Assembly: GCA_951213105.1 (NCBI GenBank)
Contig: OX578146.1
Coordinates: 107,826,697-107,890,696, forward strand
DNA: 64,000 nucleotides
Direction: 5' to 3'
From: Amaurobius ferox
Taxonomy: Eukaryota; Arthropoda; Arachnida; Araneae; Amaurobiidae
Of the stretch, positions 42,571-52,719 are shown one piece after another; positions within the stretch are counted from its first letter, which is position 1, and each line of letters opens with the position of its first letter. Both the position numbers and the translations under genes were made by a program. The notes beneath the pieces are model-generated. The model saw only the letters and a list, made by a program, of their open reading frames with translations. It had not been told where the DNA came from and searched no databases.

Positions 42571-44455
42571 TTTAAATCTATTTTAAAACATAATTACTCA
42601 ATAAATATAAATGTAGATAAAATAATTTTTAAAAGTTTACTTTAATGAGAAATATTTTAAACGTTACAAATGAGCAAAGAACATTTTCGGATATTTAATA
42701 TAGATATATATTTGAAAACCATTAAAATCAAGTATAGAATGGTAATGAACTTAAATTTGTTTAAGACATAATATTTTAATAACAGCATTCTTGAATTTAA
42801 ATACTTTTTACGTTTTCTTTTTCTTTGTTTCATTTCAGCCAATATCGGCAATATCGCTTTTTAAACTAATTTTGTATCTTAAAATAGAGTGAATATTTTT
42901 CAACAAATATTTATTTGCTTTTTTATACGGATGTGTGACAAATCCAAATATTTTTTAATGTTCATTCATCTGTTTAAGCTTCTGATATCTGAAGTAATCC
43001 ATATAAAAAAGAGCAAATCAAAAATTTACAATAGATTTTGTCCACATCCTTCTCGGCTTACTTTGTTTCTTCTTCTTAAGCAGGAATAATCTTAACGTAA
43101 TTATGCCAAGGCATATTTGATTTTTCCCTGCAGCTGATAGCAATTTAGTCATAATTACAAAGTAATAAAGGTTACAAAAGGAAGTACTAAGTAAAAGTCT
43201 TGTTTTACTGCCGAAGTCGAAGCGAGAACGCTCTGCCTGCCGAAAAGTACATGTACAAATGTATAGTTGTCGCCAAAAAGCGATAAACATACCGTCGTAG
43301 TTTTGTCATTTAGCACAACTTCTTCAAACTGTCAATAACCCTATCGCCAACTTTTTCGTCGAAAAATTGGGGGAAAAGTTGTCCAAAATAGTTGGTTGTT
43401 CCAAAAGTTCTTGAGTGTGATAGGGCCTTTATATACATATTGTAGAAGGAAAATATTGTGACAGGACCAAAAATTCGAATTCAAGTTTTCAGTGGAAGAG
43501 CAAGCACGTTTCAAACATCCCTTATCACGAATCGAACATATTTGAGGTGATGTCTATGTGTGTGTGTGTCAGTGAGTCTATGGAGACGTTATCTTACGAA
43601 CGAATGGAGCGTTTCAAATGAAATTTGGTACAAAACTTACAATCCGCGAATACTGGAAACCTATTGTTTTTAAACATAATCGAATGTCCAGAACCCTCTT
43701 AAATTTTTGAATGAAATTTTGAAAAAATCAAAACCTATAATAAAGTTACGCAAATAGACATTTCTTATGTAATTTTTCCTTAGAAAATGATTGACATAAA
43801 CTTTAGAACGCTAGCATGAACCGTTCTCTATATTGTAAATTTTTCAAATAAATTTATCAAAAAATTCCATAAATTAAAAAAATATATTAACTGTTGAGAA
43901 ACATCACTTTTCATATGTCATATCACGCGATAAATTTGGTGACATCATTCTCGCGGATCTAGCTCATTCCATTCATGAGAAAAGGTACTTTGGGTAATAC
44001 TTTTATATTTGAACACCAATAGTCATTTATCTGAAATAAGAATAATTTATTTCTCAGTCTATAACACTTGGCAAGATTTTAGCGACGAATTTGCCGGAAT
44101 GTCATCAAATTGGCGACTTTTATATATGTTACCAAATTAATGAAAATTTTGCCAAATGTATAAAAATGATGCTAAATCAATGAAAATAATGACTAATTGA
44201 TGAAAATTCAATATTTTGTTAAGAATATAAGTATCTAAGAATAACCTATTTTTTTTTACTGTAAAAGTGGTAAATTCATTGCATTATATAAGGAATGTCA
44301 TGTGCTCCCCACATCAGATTTTTTTTCTTTTGTCCTTGACAAACATAAGATTTTAGGTAATTAATTTCTTTTTTCTTGCCTGCAGAGTATATGTCTCTGT
44401 CACGTCTGTTTGCAAACTTGTATTCAGTTTTCTTGGTTGAAGGGAGCATGTGCAT

Positions 44456-47393
44456 TAGGGTGGGCCAAAAAAAACTTTTTTTTGAAATTGTTTTAGTACT
44501 AGTGCGGAAAACTTGGCCAGTGTGTCACACAATACTGACAAGAAATTTCAACAATTTTTATTAATACCTAGCGGGGCCCCTCTGGCCTCGAAAAAATCAA
44601 AAATCACACAAAAACAGTGGATTGAAAATTTATTTAGAAAAACAAATAAAAATTAAGTTTAATTAATACTAGTACGGGATAGTTGGCCAGTGTATCACAC
44701 AATACTGACAAAAAAAAATCAATGATGTACATCAATAACTAGCCGGGCCCCTTTGGCTTTGAGAAAATCGAAAATCACACAAAAACAGTGTCTTGAAACT
44801 GTATTTAGAAAAACGAAACAGAAATGTAAATTAAATTAGCACTAGTACAGAAAAGTTGGATAATAAATCTGATACAACTGACAGATAAATTTAGTGATCT
44901 ACATTAATATGCAATGTAGCACAGCTTCTCTGGCCCAAGAAAAAACCGAAAATGACACAAAACTGAAATTGTTTGACTAAAGATAATTGTTGATAAGAAG
45001 ATACAACGTATAATGTTGATATGGCATAGCGGATGAATTATTTACACTACTTCCAAATGACTGCAATCCAAGATGTAATTTAACACAGAAAAAATCACTT
45101 GGTCGTTGAATAGTATTGACCCTTGCAGTCAAATAATGACAATTCTTTCCTTCCTTTTAATTTTGCTGTTGTTTTTCCACAAACTTTAACCGCCGCTTCC
45201 GTGACCACTTTATACATCTTTCGACGGCTTGTGTGGGAAAATTTCAATATTTAACTTCTTTTTGTTTCAGCATTTGATAAAGTTCTTCATTTGACCATAC
45301 CATTGTGAGAGGTGGTTCGGTGACACAAAATTTCCCCCAATTGATAAGGTCAATGTAGTCAATTGTATGAAAATTTAAAGTGGGCAATCTGAATTGACGG
45401 ACTTTCTCATTTTCTTGATTTTTGCATTTATAATTCTCATGATTCCCAATTCTCTTATGGGATTCCAAGGATCCGTAACCATTGCCAACAGAAGGTTTTC
45501 AGGATGTGTCAAATAAGCATTCCCAGCAATTACTTTGTAAATCAAGTCTTTGACCGCAGCTGGGAATTGCCTTGAAAGTGTTATCATTTTCCATAGATGG
45601 CTGGAGCCATGTTGGCATAACAGGTTCATCTTTATATGAAACCACATTGGCGCATAAACCTTCATCACAAATTTGCTATTGTGCATAGATTTTCTGATGG
45701 GTCGACGGTGGCAATGTAGAGCCTCAAAATCCTGTTGCCGGCCGTCAGCCACCTGGAATGACTGAGATTCCCTGGGCTTTTATTTGCCTGACTAACCCGG
45801 CAATGGCCATCTCTGATAGCACAACAAATGCAATACAGATGCCGCTGATCAGTGCTTAGTATTTTCGGATCTATATCAGGCAACATGGTATCAATTGACT
45901 GAAATTAAACTACTGGTTTTGTTTCACAATCATTCAGAAGTAAACCAGTAAACCAATAGGCCCAGAGTGGGAATACGGGCCTTTGGTGTGTCCATCAAAT
46001 TTTTGCAAAAGGTGTCTCAAAGGCAATTCATTGCAATGTAGCAAGCACATTATCCACTGAAGAGGTTTTCCAACATGCTTTTCAATCATTTGTATTACAC
46101 CATCCTTCTACCCTGTATTTACATTCGTTCCATCACACCCAATTACTGTTAAACTTTCAAGATCAATATTGTGTTCCTGCATAAAAGAAAGGATTCATTT
46201 TGTTATATCGAGTGCTTTTGCTGGTGGATTTAACGACACGTGACCAAGGTATTGCTCTCTTGTCTGATTTATCATGGCTATGTGCTCCTCGTATTTCACT
46301 GATCGATGTTTTGCAACTTGCATAAGAGTTTTGTCTTTGCAACCATCAAACTATAGGCCCTTAATTGACTTTGTGGCACTGAAATCCATTTCTTGTAATT
46401 GTCTTCTATTCTTCCCTATTTCTCTTCAAACCTTATTTTTGTCAATTACATTAGTTCAGTTGTCTTCCGATACAAGTTTGAAGTCTATCAGAACTTGAAG
46501 TCTATCTGTTACAATTTTTGCCACAGTTCTATACTAGAAGCACCCGTTAAGTCTGCAGCTTTAGCTGTGTTTAGCAGGGAGAATCTCATTTGTTTTGGTG
46601 TGCTATGTTGTTCCAGTTCTGTTTCTTTTTCCAACAAGGAAATCCTCATTACATCCATATTGTGTTCATCCTGACTCTCACCTGATAGGATATTTTCTGT
46701 AGCTAAATAATCCTTTGTTATTTGAGTTCTACCCCTCTGAAATCCACTTGTACTTGTTACAACATTTTCTGGAACTACAAGACATCTATTTTCTTTTATT
46801 CTCCTTTCCTCCATCATCCTATCAACATCATACGTTGTATCCACTTATCAACAATTATCTTTAGTCAAACAATTTCAGTTTTGTGCCAGTTTTTATTTTT
46901 TCTTGGCCAGAGAAGCTGGGCTACATTGCATATTAATGTAGATCACTAAATTCATTTGTCAGTTATATCAGATTTATCAGCCAACTTTTCTGAACTAGTT
47001 CTAATTTAATTTACATTTCTGTTTCGTTTTTCTAAATATAGTTTAAAAAAACACTGTTTTTGTGTGATTTTCGATTTTTTTTTTTTTCAAGGCCAGAGGG
47101 GCCCAGCTAGATATTGAGGTAAATCATTGGATTTTTTTTGTCAATATTGTGTGTCACACTGACCAACTTTCCACCACTAGTACTAATTTAATTTAATTTT
47201 TATTTGTTTTTCTAAATTAATTTTCAATGCACTGTTTTTGTGGGATTTTTGATTTTTTCAAGGCCAGAGGGGCCCAGCTAGGTATTAATAAAAATCGTTG
47301 AAATTTCTTGTTAGTATTGTGTGACACACTGGCCAAGTTTTCCGCACTAGTACTAAAACAATTTCAAAAAAAAGTTTTTTTCAGCCCTCCCTA
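44456..47393 (-). mobile_element. 2.94-kb DNA transposon with ~570-bp TIRs, 8-bp TSD
   Basis: The left TIR 44456-45020 and right TIR 46821-47393 are diverged reverse complements that start TAGGGTGGGCC and TAGGGAGGGCT and both contain three imperfect internal units (GGCCAGTGTGTCACACAATA, then GGGGCCCCTCTGG). The perfect palindrome ATGTGCAT flanks both ends (44448-44455 and 47394-47401). An 8-bp duplication and a TAGGG end fit the hAT-type terminal rule, but the encoded protein does not look like a standard hAT transposase. The coding relic is on the - strand. Confidence 0.88.
45244..46844 (-). pseudogene. Transposase of unassigned type, decayed
   Basis: Readable blocks on the - strand, in shifting frames, are: an N-terminal part (46844-46509, MEERRIKENRCLV, acidic and helical); VIGCDGTNVNTG near 46130; MCLLHCNELPLRH near 46030; DPKILSTDQRHLYCI near 45860; HSRWLTAGNRILRLYI near 45750; FVMKVYAPMWFHIKMN near 45640; TWLQPSMENDN in one frame; then NAYLTHPENLLLAMVTD, IRELGIMRI and FCVTEPPLTMVW. 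Similar proteins occur as unnamed multicopy repeats in invertebrates. Conserved acidic residues (GCDGT, STDQ, IRELG) could form a DDE-like site, but that is a guess. Confidence 0.6.
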
Positions 47394-48020
47394 ATGTGCA
47401 TGTCGGGAAGACTTATCTGATTGCCATTGGTTCTTTAACATTTTTTTTCTTTTGTCCTTGACATACATGAGGTTTCAGATAATTAATTTCTTTTTTTTTT
47501 GCCTGCAGAGTATATGTCTCTGTCACATCTGTTTGCAAACTTGTATTCAATTTTCTTGGTTGAAGGGAGCAAGTGCATGTTGAGAAGACTGATCTGATTG
47601 CCATTGGTTCTTTAACATTTTTTTTTCTTTTGTCCTTGACATACATGAGTGTTTCAGATAATTAATTTCTTTTTTCTTGCCTGCAGAGTATATGTCTCTG
47701 TCACATCTGTTTGCAAACTTGTATTCAATTTTCTTGGTTGAAGGGAGCAAGTGCATGTTGAGAAGACTGATCTGATTGCCATTGGCTCTTTAACATTTTT
47801 TTTTCTTTTGTCCTTGACATACATAAGGTTTTAGATAATTAATTTCTTTTTTCTTGCCTGCAGAGTATATGTCTCTGTCACATCAGTTTGCAAATTTGTA
47901 TTCAATTTTCTTGGTTGAAGGGAATATGTGCATGTTGGAATGACTCATCTGATTGCCATTGGTTTTTTAACAATTTTTTTCTTTTGTCCTTGACATACAT
48001 AGGGTTTTAGATAATTAAAT

Positions 48021-48600
48021 TCTTGAAATTATTTTTTCCAAAACATATCTTTTTTAAATAATATCTTTAACAAAACATATGTTTTAAGATAATTATCCAT
48101 CTTAATGAATGAACGATACATATTAAGTGATGTTTTATAACATATAATGTCCATAGATCTAAACTGGAGAATCTGTATTTGTACTTAATAACAAGATAAT
48201 CCATCTTAATGTGTGCCGTCGTATGAGAGTTCACTTTATTATAATTTTTATTCTATCTTAATTTTAAAACTCTTAATTAAAAGGTAAACAAACTAAAGTA
48301 GCTTGCTCTCTGAATGAATATTAAAACTTCTGAAATAATGATAACTCATGATGAATCTCATGCTTATTTTTTAATATAATTAAAACAGCAATCTTCAATT
48401 TAACTAAATACATAGAACAATGTTATTTGTAATTGTTTTCTAGGAAATTGCTCAGATCAAAAAATGTTATTCAAGCTTTAAAAAAGTGGAAATGAACCTT
48501 AAAACATTAATTTAAATAGTTGTTTATCTACTTAACAGGACTTTATGATAATTTTAAATACACTTTTTCCAGTAAATATTAGCCAAACTGGGAGTCCCCC
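48021..48600. other. AT-rich intron, no gene seen
   Basis: Low-complexity AT sequence. I see no motif or repeat beyond a few similar words (ACATATNTTTTAAATAATATC). Confidence 0.4.
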
Positions 48601-49960
48601 TTCCCAAATATAAGTGTGATAATGGTTTTTGATGCAGCATTTCAAATCTGTTGGTGACACTACCCATCACATCACTGATGAGATCTTGAATAGGTTCGGC
48701 ATTATCTTACCCACTCAGTTAGTTTTATGCCATGAAAGAAAAAACTTTTGAATGCATCTTAAAATAATTTCAAATACCTTTAAGTGGTGTGCTTTAGACT
48801 TTCCAATTTAAGACATTCATCCTCCAGAGCACTACTAATATCTAACAAAGTAAATTCATCTGCTTAGAATTTCTTTGAAACAGCTGTTAAAATTTCATGA
48901 ACATTAATCCAGTAGTGCAATGTTTTAACAAATCGAACACTGCGAATTTCTTTCAAGTAACCCTTTGTTTTTGTTGACTTTGCACTATCTTTTTCTGCAG
49001 CAACATTTTCAAAATGCATGTCTATCATTGTCAAATTCTTTTGCAAGGCTAATAGAGCATGTTGCTAGCTGGATAACTTTCGTATTTAAAATATGCTGCC
49101 CATCTGCATGGAAGCAACTTACAGAAAATTATTTATGGCGTTAAGTTGTCTACGTTGCTTTGGGGGTCTACTGTAAAACTTGATCATGCCTTGACGATTA
49201 ATTCAAAAACTCCTTTAATATACCTATTTCTCACCACATCTATAACAGCAAGCTCCAGATTGTGGGCAGTGTAGTGAATAGCTGCAGCATGTGGGATATC
49301 TTTCTTTAATATTGCAGCAACACCAGCCCATGTTTATGGATGCACCATCCAGATTAAACCCAATAAGTTTCTCCAGTCTTATGTCTTCATTTAGATGAAC
49401 TTGATCCAGAGTTTTTGTTATAGCACTGAGAACAAACTAAACCTGTATGAGTTTGAATAAGAGTTTGAAAAGGATATTTTTGAATGAAAAAAATTTTTTT
49501 TGCAAAAAATTTTTTTGACGAGTCTCGACTTTCCTTGTTACCTAATTATCCTGTAGGGAAACCTCTATGCATGTATTATTTAATACTAAAAGGACAAGCA
49601 CATCATAAGATGGGATAAAGTTGCAAAAGATTATCTCAGATCCACTATTTAAAGTTGCAAAAGTTCCCCACCCCCACCCCCTCCTCCTTCAATTTTGTTA
49701 TTTATTATATGACTCACTACCAAAACCAAAACTTTTCTAGTGCATCAGCATGCTGTAACTCCACCAAATTCACAAATTTAGTAACAGGATTACCAGATAA
49801 AACATAAAGAACATAAACTATGTATTCTTCAGTAGTACTACAATCTCTGCTGCCATCTGCCAATACACAGAAAAATCAATCTTTATCCAGTTCTTCAGTG
49901 AGTTGACCCTTCAGTATTTGTGCAATATGATGAACAAACATATGCCTACCTTTGATATTT
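48600..49960 (-). pseudogene. hAT-family transposase relic
   Basis: The - strand reads in order: ADGSRDCSTTEEYIVYVLYV near 49880-49810, then GNPVTKFVNLVELQHADALE, then LEKLIGFNLDGASINMG near 49375-49320, then traces resembling AIHYTAHNLELAV, then MQKNLTMIDMHFENVAAEKD at 49046. DGS-D-S and GF--DGAS--MG are signature phrases of hAT transposases of the ZMYM6/ZNF862-like group. Many frame changes and stops show it is long dead. No TIRs were found. Confidence 0.65.
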
Positions 49961-50407
49961 AAATAGTTGGGATATAACATGGCTATATATATATATATAT
50001 ACTACAAAAGAAATAGAAAATTGAAGAATGGCAATGTATCAAAATTTCGCCGGGGGGGGGATTGTGACCCCCACTTCCCGGTTTAGCCAGCTTCATGTCA
50101 TGACGACACTCCCGGAAGCGGATACAATGTTGCAAACCTAGTACATATACTAAAACTAAAAATGTATAAAAGTTGAAAGACCAATACTGACTTTACACCT
50201 AAACCTAAACAACGAGATTTACAACATCCAAACAGAAACTCAAAATACATTGTAAATATCAAATATCTTACACCAATATCAAGATAAACAAGCCCCGCAT
50301 ACACTTCACCACTCTAACCTCCAAAAAGTAATAGACACATACTTTGTACAAATTGAACTCCATCAGACTGTTAAACAATGACATCCGCAATGCTGCGCAT
50401 CTTCAGA

Positions 50408-51043
50408 TCAGATTGAAAGTGTACTCCCATTTAAATACAAGTTGTAACTCTCAGTTACGGTTATGCTGAAAAATTTACATAATATGTCACTAAGAAAACG
50501 TAGAGGGTAACCCATTGCAATTGCTTCATTTAGATAGCCCAGATCACTTAAAAAACGATTTTCTGCACTGCTATTTAAATGTTTGCTTCTTGTTAAAAAG
50601 TTTATAATATTGTTTCTAAAAACATTACGATGCATACAAGAATGCCAATTAATTACGTAATTTATTTTAAAATTAAAGTCATTTCTTTTATCATATAATT
50701 TAAAACTTACTTTATCATTAGATTGTTTATATATAGTTAAATCTGAAAAATTAATAGTATTATCTATGTTACGGGAAGTTTCTGTCAATGTCAAATTTGA
50801 TGGAAAAAAAGTAAAATCCAAGTGATCCCGGTCATCGTGGCATGCATATAATATGTCATCCACGTAACGAATATATACAATCTCATTTAATATATGAGTT
50901 CCCTCTTCGTATTTGTTCAAGTATATATCAGCAAGAATAGAGGAGCAAGCCCCTCCCATTGGAATGCCATTACGCTGTTTATAAAATTCAGTTCCATCAT
51001 AAAGCACAGTTTCAAACCAGACCATTTCGATCAGATGAGACAA
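50408..51043 (-). pseudogene. Penelope-like RT, 5'-truncated (left copy)
   Basis: The 211 residues begin within the RT palm. GIPMGGACSSILADIYLN is RT motif B in Penelope style, and YIRYVDDILYA is motif C with the catalytic DD. The thumb part INFSDLTIYKQ and a basic C-terminal region (FRNNIINFLTRSKHLN) follow. It stops at TGA after NGSTLSI. The N-terminal domains are missing. The first Met is not a native start. Confidence 0.85.
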
Positions 51044-51102
51044 GTGTCTGATCGAAATGGTCTTGTTAGACCATTTCGATCAGACACTTGTCTCATCTGA
51101 TG
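51019..51102. repeat. Triple hairpin at inverted-pair junction
   Basis: AGACCATTTCGATCAGA (51019-51035) pairs with TCTGATCGAAATGGTCT (51047-51063). A third, direct copy of the first arm plus loop complement follows at 51068-51102 (ACCATTTCGATCAGACACTT). This is consistent with repeated template switching at the junction of the two copies. Confidence 0.85.
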
Positions 51103-51115
51103 TCTCATATTCGTT

Positions 51116-51613
51116 ATGTGGACTTCTTATGTGGATCACTTGTCTCATATTCGTTATGTGGATGACATATTATATGCATGCCACAATGACCGGGATCACT
51201 TGGATTTTACTTTTTTTCCATCAAATTTGACATTGACAGAAACTTCCCGTAACATAGATAATACTATTAATTTTTTAGATTTAACTATATATAAACAATC
51301 TAATGGTAAAATAAGTTTTAAATTATATGATAAAAGAAATGACTTTAATTTTAAAATAAATTACGTAATTAATTGGCATTCTTGTATGCATCGTAATGTT
51401 TTTAGAAACATTATTATAAACTTTTTAACAAGAAGCAAACGTTTAAATAGCAGTGCAGAAAATCGTTTTTTAAGTGATCTGGGCTATCTAAATGAAGCAA
51501 TTGCAATGGGTTACCCTCTACGTTTTCTTAGTGACATATTATGTAAATTTTTCAGCATAACCGTAACTGAGAGTTACAACTTGTATTTAAATGGGAGTAC
51601 ACTTTCAATCTGA
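51116..51613 (+). pseudogene. Penelope-like RT, 5'-truncated (right copy)
   Basis: It is the mirror copy of the preceding ORF, beginning only at motif C (HIRYVDDILYACHNDRD) and running to the same C-terminus with a few substitutions (INFLDLTIYKQSNGK). It ends at the TGA at 51611. The first ~12 codons derive from the rearranged junction (two copies of TGTCTCATATTCGTTATGTG at 51103 and 51141). Confidence 0.85.
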
Positions 51614-52049
51614 TCTGAAGATGCGCAGCATTGCAGATGTCATTGTTTAACAGTCTGATGGAGTTCAATTTGTACAAAGTATGTGTCTATTACTTTTTGG
51701 AGGTTAGAGTGGTGAAGTGTATGCGGGACTTGTTTATCTTGATATTGGTGTAAAATATTTGATATTTACAATGTATTTTGAGTTTCTGTTTGGATGTTGT
51801 AAATCTCGTTGTTTAGGTTTAGGTGTAAAGTCAGTATTGGTCTTTCAACTTTTATACATTTTTAGTTTTAGTATATGTACTAGGTATGCGACATTGTATC
51901 CGCTTCCGGGAGTGTCGTCATGACATGAAGTTGGCTAAACCGGGAAGTGGGGGTCACAATCCCCCCTGGCGAAATTTTGATACATTGTCATTCTTCAATT
52001 TTCTATTTCTTTTGTAGTATATAAATGTACTTGTTTGAGCAGCTTAGCG

Positions 52050-52164
52050 CCTTTGGGTATATTTTCAGTAGATTGTTTTAGATGAGGTTAATAGTTATAT
52101 CTATATGTATATATATATATATATGTATATATAGTCATATATAATATATATATATATATATATA
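52050..52164. repeat. ~115-bp direct repeat, left copy, ending in (TA)n
   Basis: The stretch starting CCTTTGGGTATATTTTCAGT and continuing through GATGAGGTTAATAGTTATAT into TA repeats is repeated at 55633-55750. Between the two lies the permuted Penelope-like element. They may represent target sequence duplicated on insertion or pseudo-LTR material. Confidence 0.85.
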
Positions 52165-52467
52165 ATCCAAGAAAAAGAAGATTTAAAGGAACTTGGGATA
52201 ACCAAATGCTTTGCATTTAATGGTTGGGGAGGATTGCGACTCCCCCTCCCGTTTAAAGCTGCTTTTCCAGCCTAGGCAAACGCTCACGGTACCAATGCAA
52301 AGCAAAGGTTGGTCCCCAATGCGTGCTAATACGAAGGCACCCGGATACGGAAGAACAAGACCAACCAAACAGAAGGAAACTGGACCAAAAGTGAATCCTG
52401 CCCAACTCGCTATCATATATATGTTCATTTTACACATGCGTGCAATCTTAGCAGGTACGCATAAACT

Positions 52468-52719
52468 TTATTTACTTGCAAATTGAAGTAAACTGTCAAA
52501 ATCTACATGATCCTTGAAAATCGATCTATAGCAATCCTTTAAGAAATATATAGGATAATGTTTATATAAAGCCTCTGTTATGATTTTAATATTGCTATTA
52601 TTGCAATCTTTTTTAAACGTGTTGTAAATTTGATTTCTCTTGAAGTGTCCGAGTATGATATTTCTGAAAGTATTTTTGGTAAGATTTGTTTTCCAATCGA
52701 TGAGATGATTTATCTTCAT
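52468..52719 (-). pseudogene. Penelope-like element, C-terminal RT region
   Basis: 83 residues with the same layout as the C-terminus of the copies at 50-51.6 kb: KINHLIDWKTN aligns with KINYVINWHSC, and FRNIILGHFKRNQI with FRNIIINFLTRSKR. It continues the RT ORF after a frame change near 52730-52770. It ends at LLQFASK. A 3' UTR of about 300 bp follows to the TA repeat. Confidence 0.8.

Larger units (their letters stand above)
44281..48020. repeat. ~177-bp tandem array split by a transposon
   Basis: TGTCCTTGACATACAT begins at 47453, 47631, 47809 and 47985 (periods 178, 178, 176) and, as TGTCCTTGACAAACAT, at 44331. Removing the 2946 bp of insertion plus duplication puts 44331 176 bp before 47453, so one array of five units was interrupted. 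Units include GCCTGCAGAGTATATGTCTC and TTCTTGGTTGAAGGGA. The short - strand ORFs here are periodic artefacts. Confidence 0.92.
49999..52022. mobile_element. Head-to-head inverted pair of Penelope-like copies
   Basis: Arms 49999-50875 and 51147-52022 are nearly identical reverse complements. Each holds the C-terminal half of a Penelope-type RT ORF and the same 3' UTR, ending at ACTACAAAAGAAATAG and its complement. Outside the left arm is a TA microsatellite (49983-50000). Between the arms lie extra RT sequence of the left copy and a triplicated hairpin (51019-51102). Inverted, 5'-truncated pairs are a known insertion product of Penelope-like elements. Confidence 0.85.
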
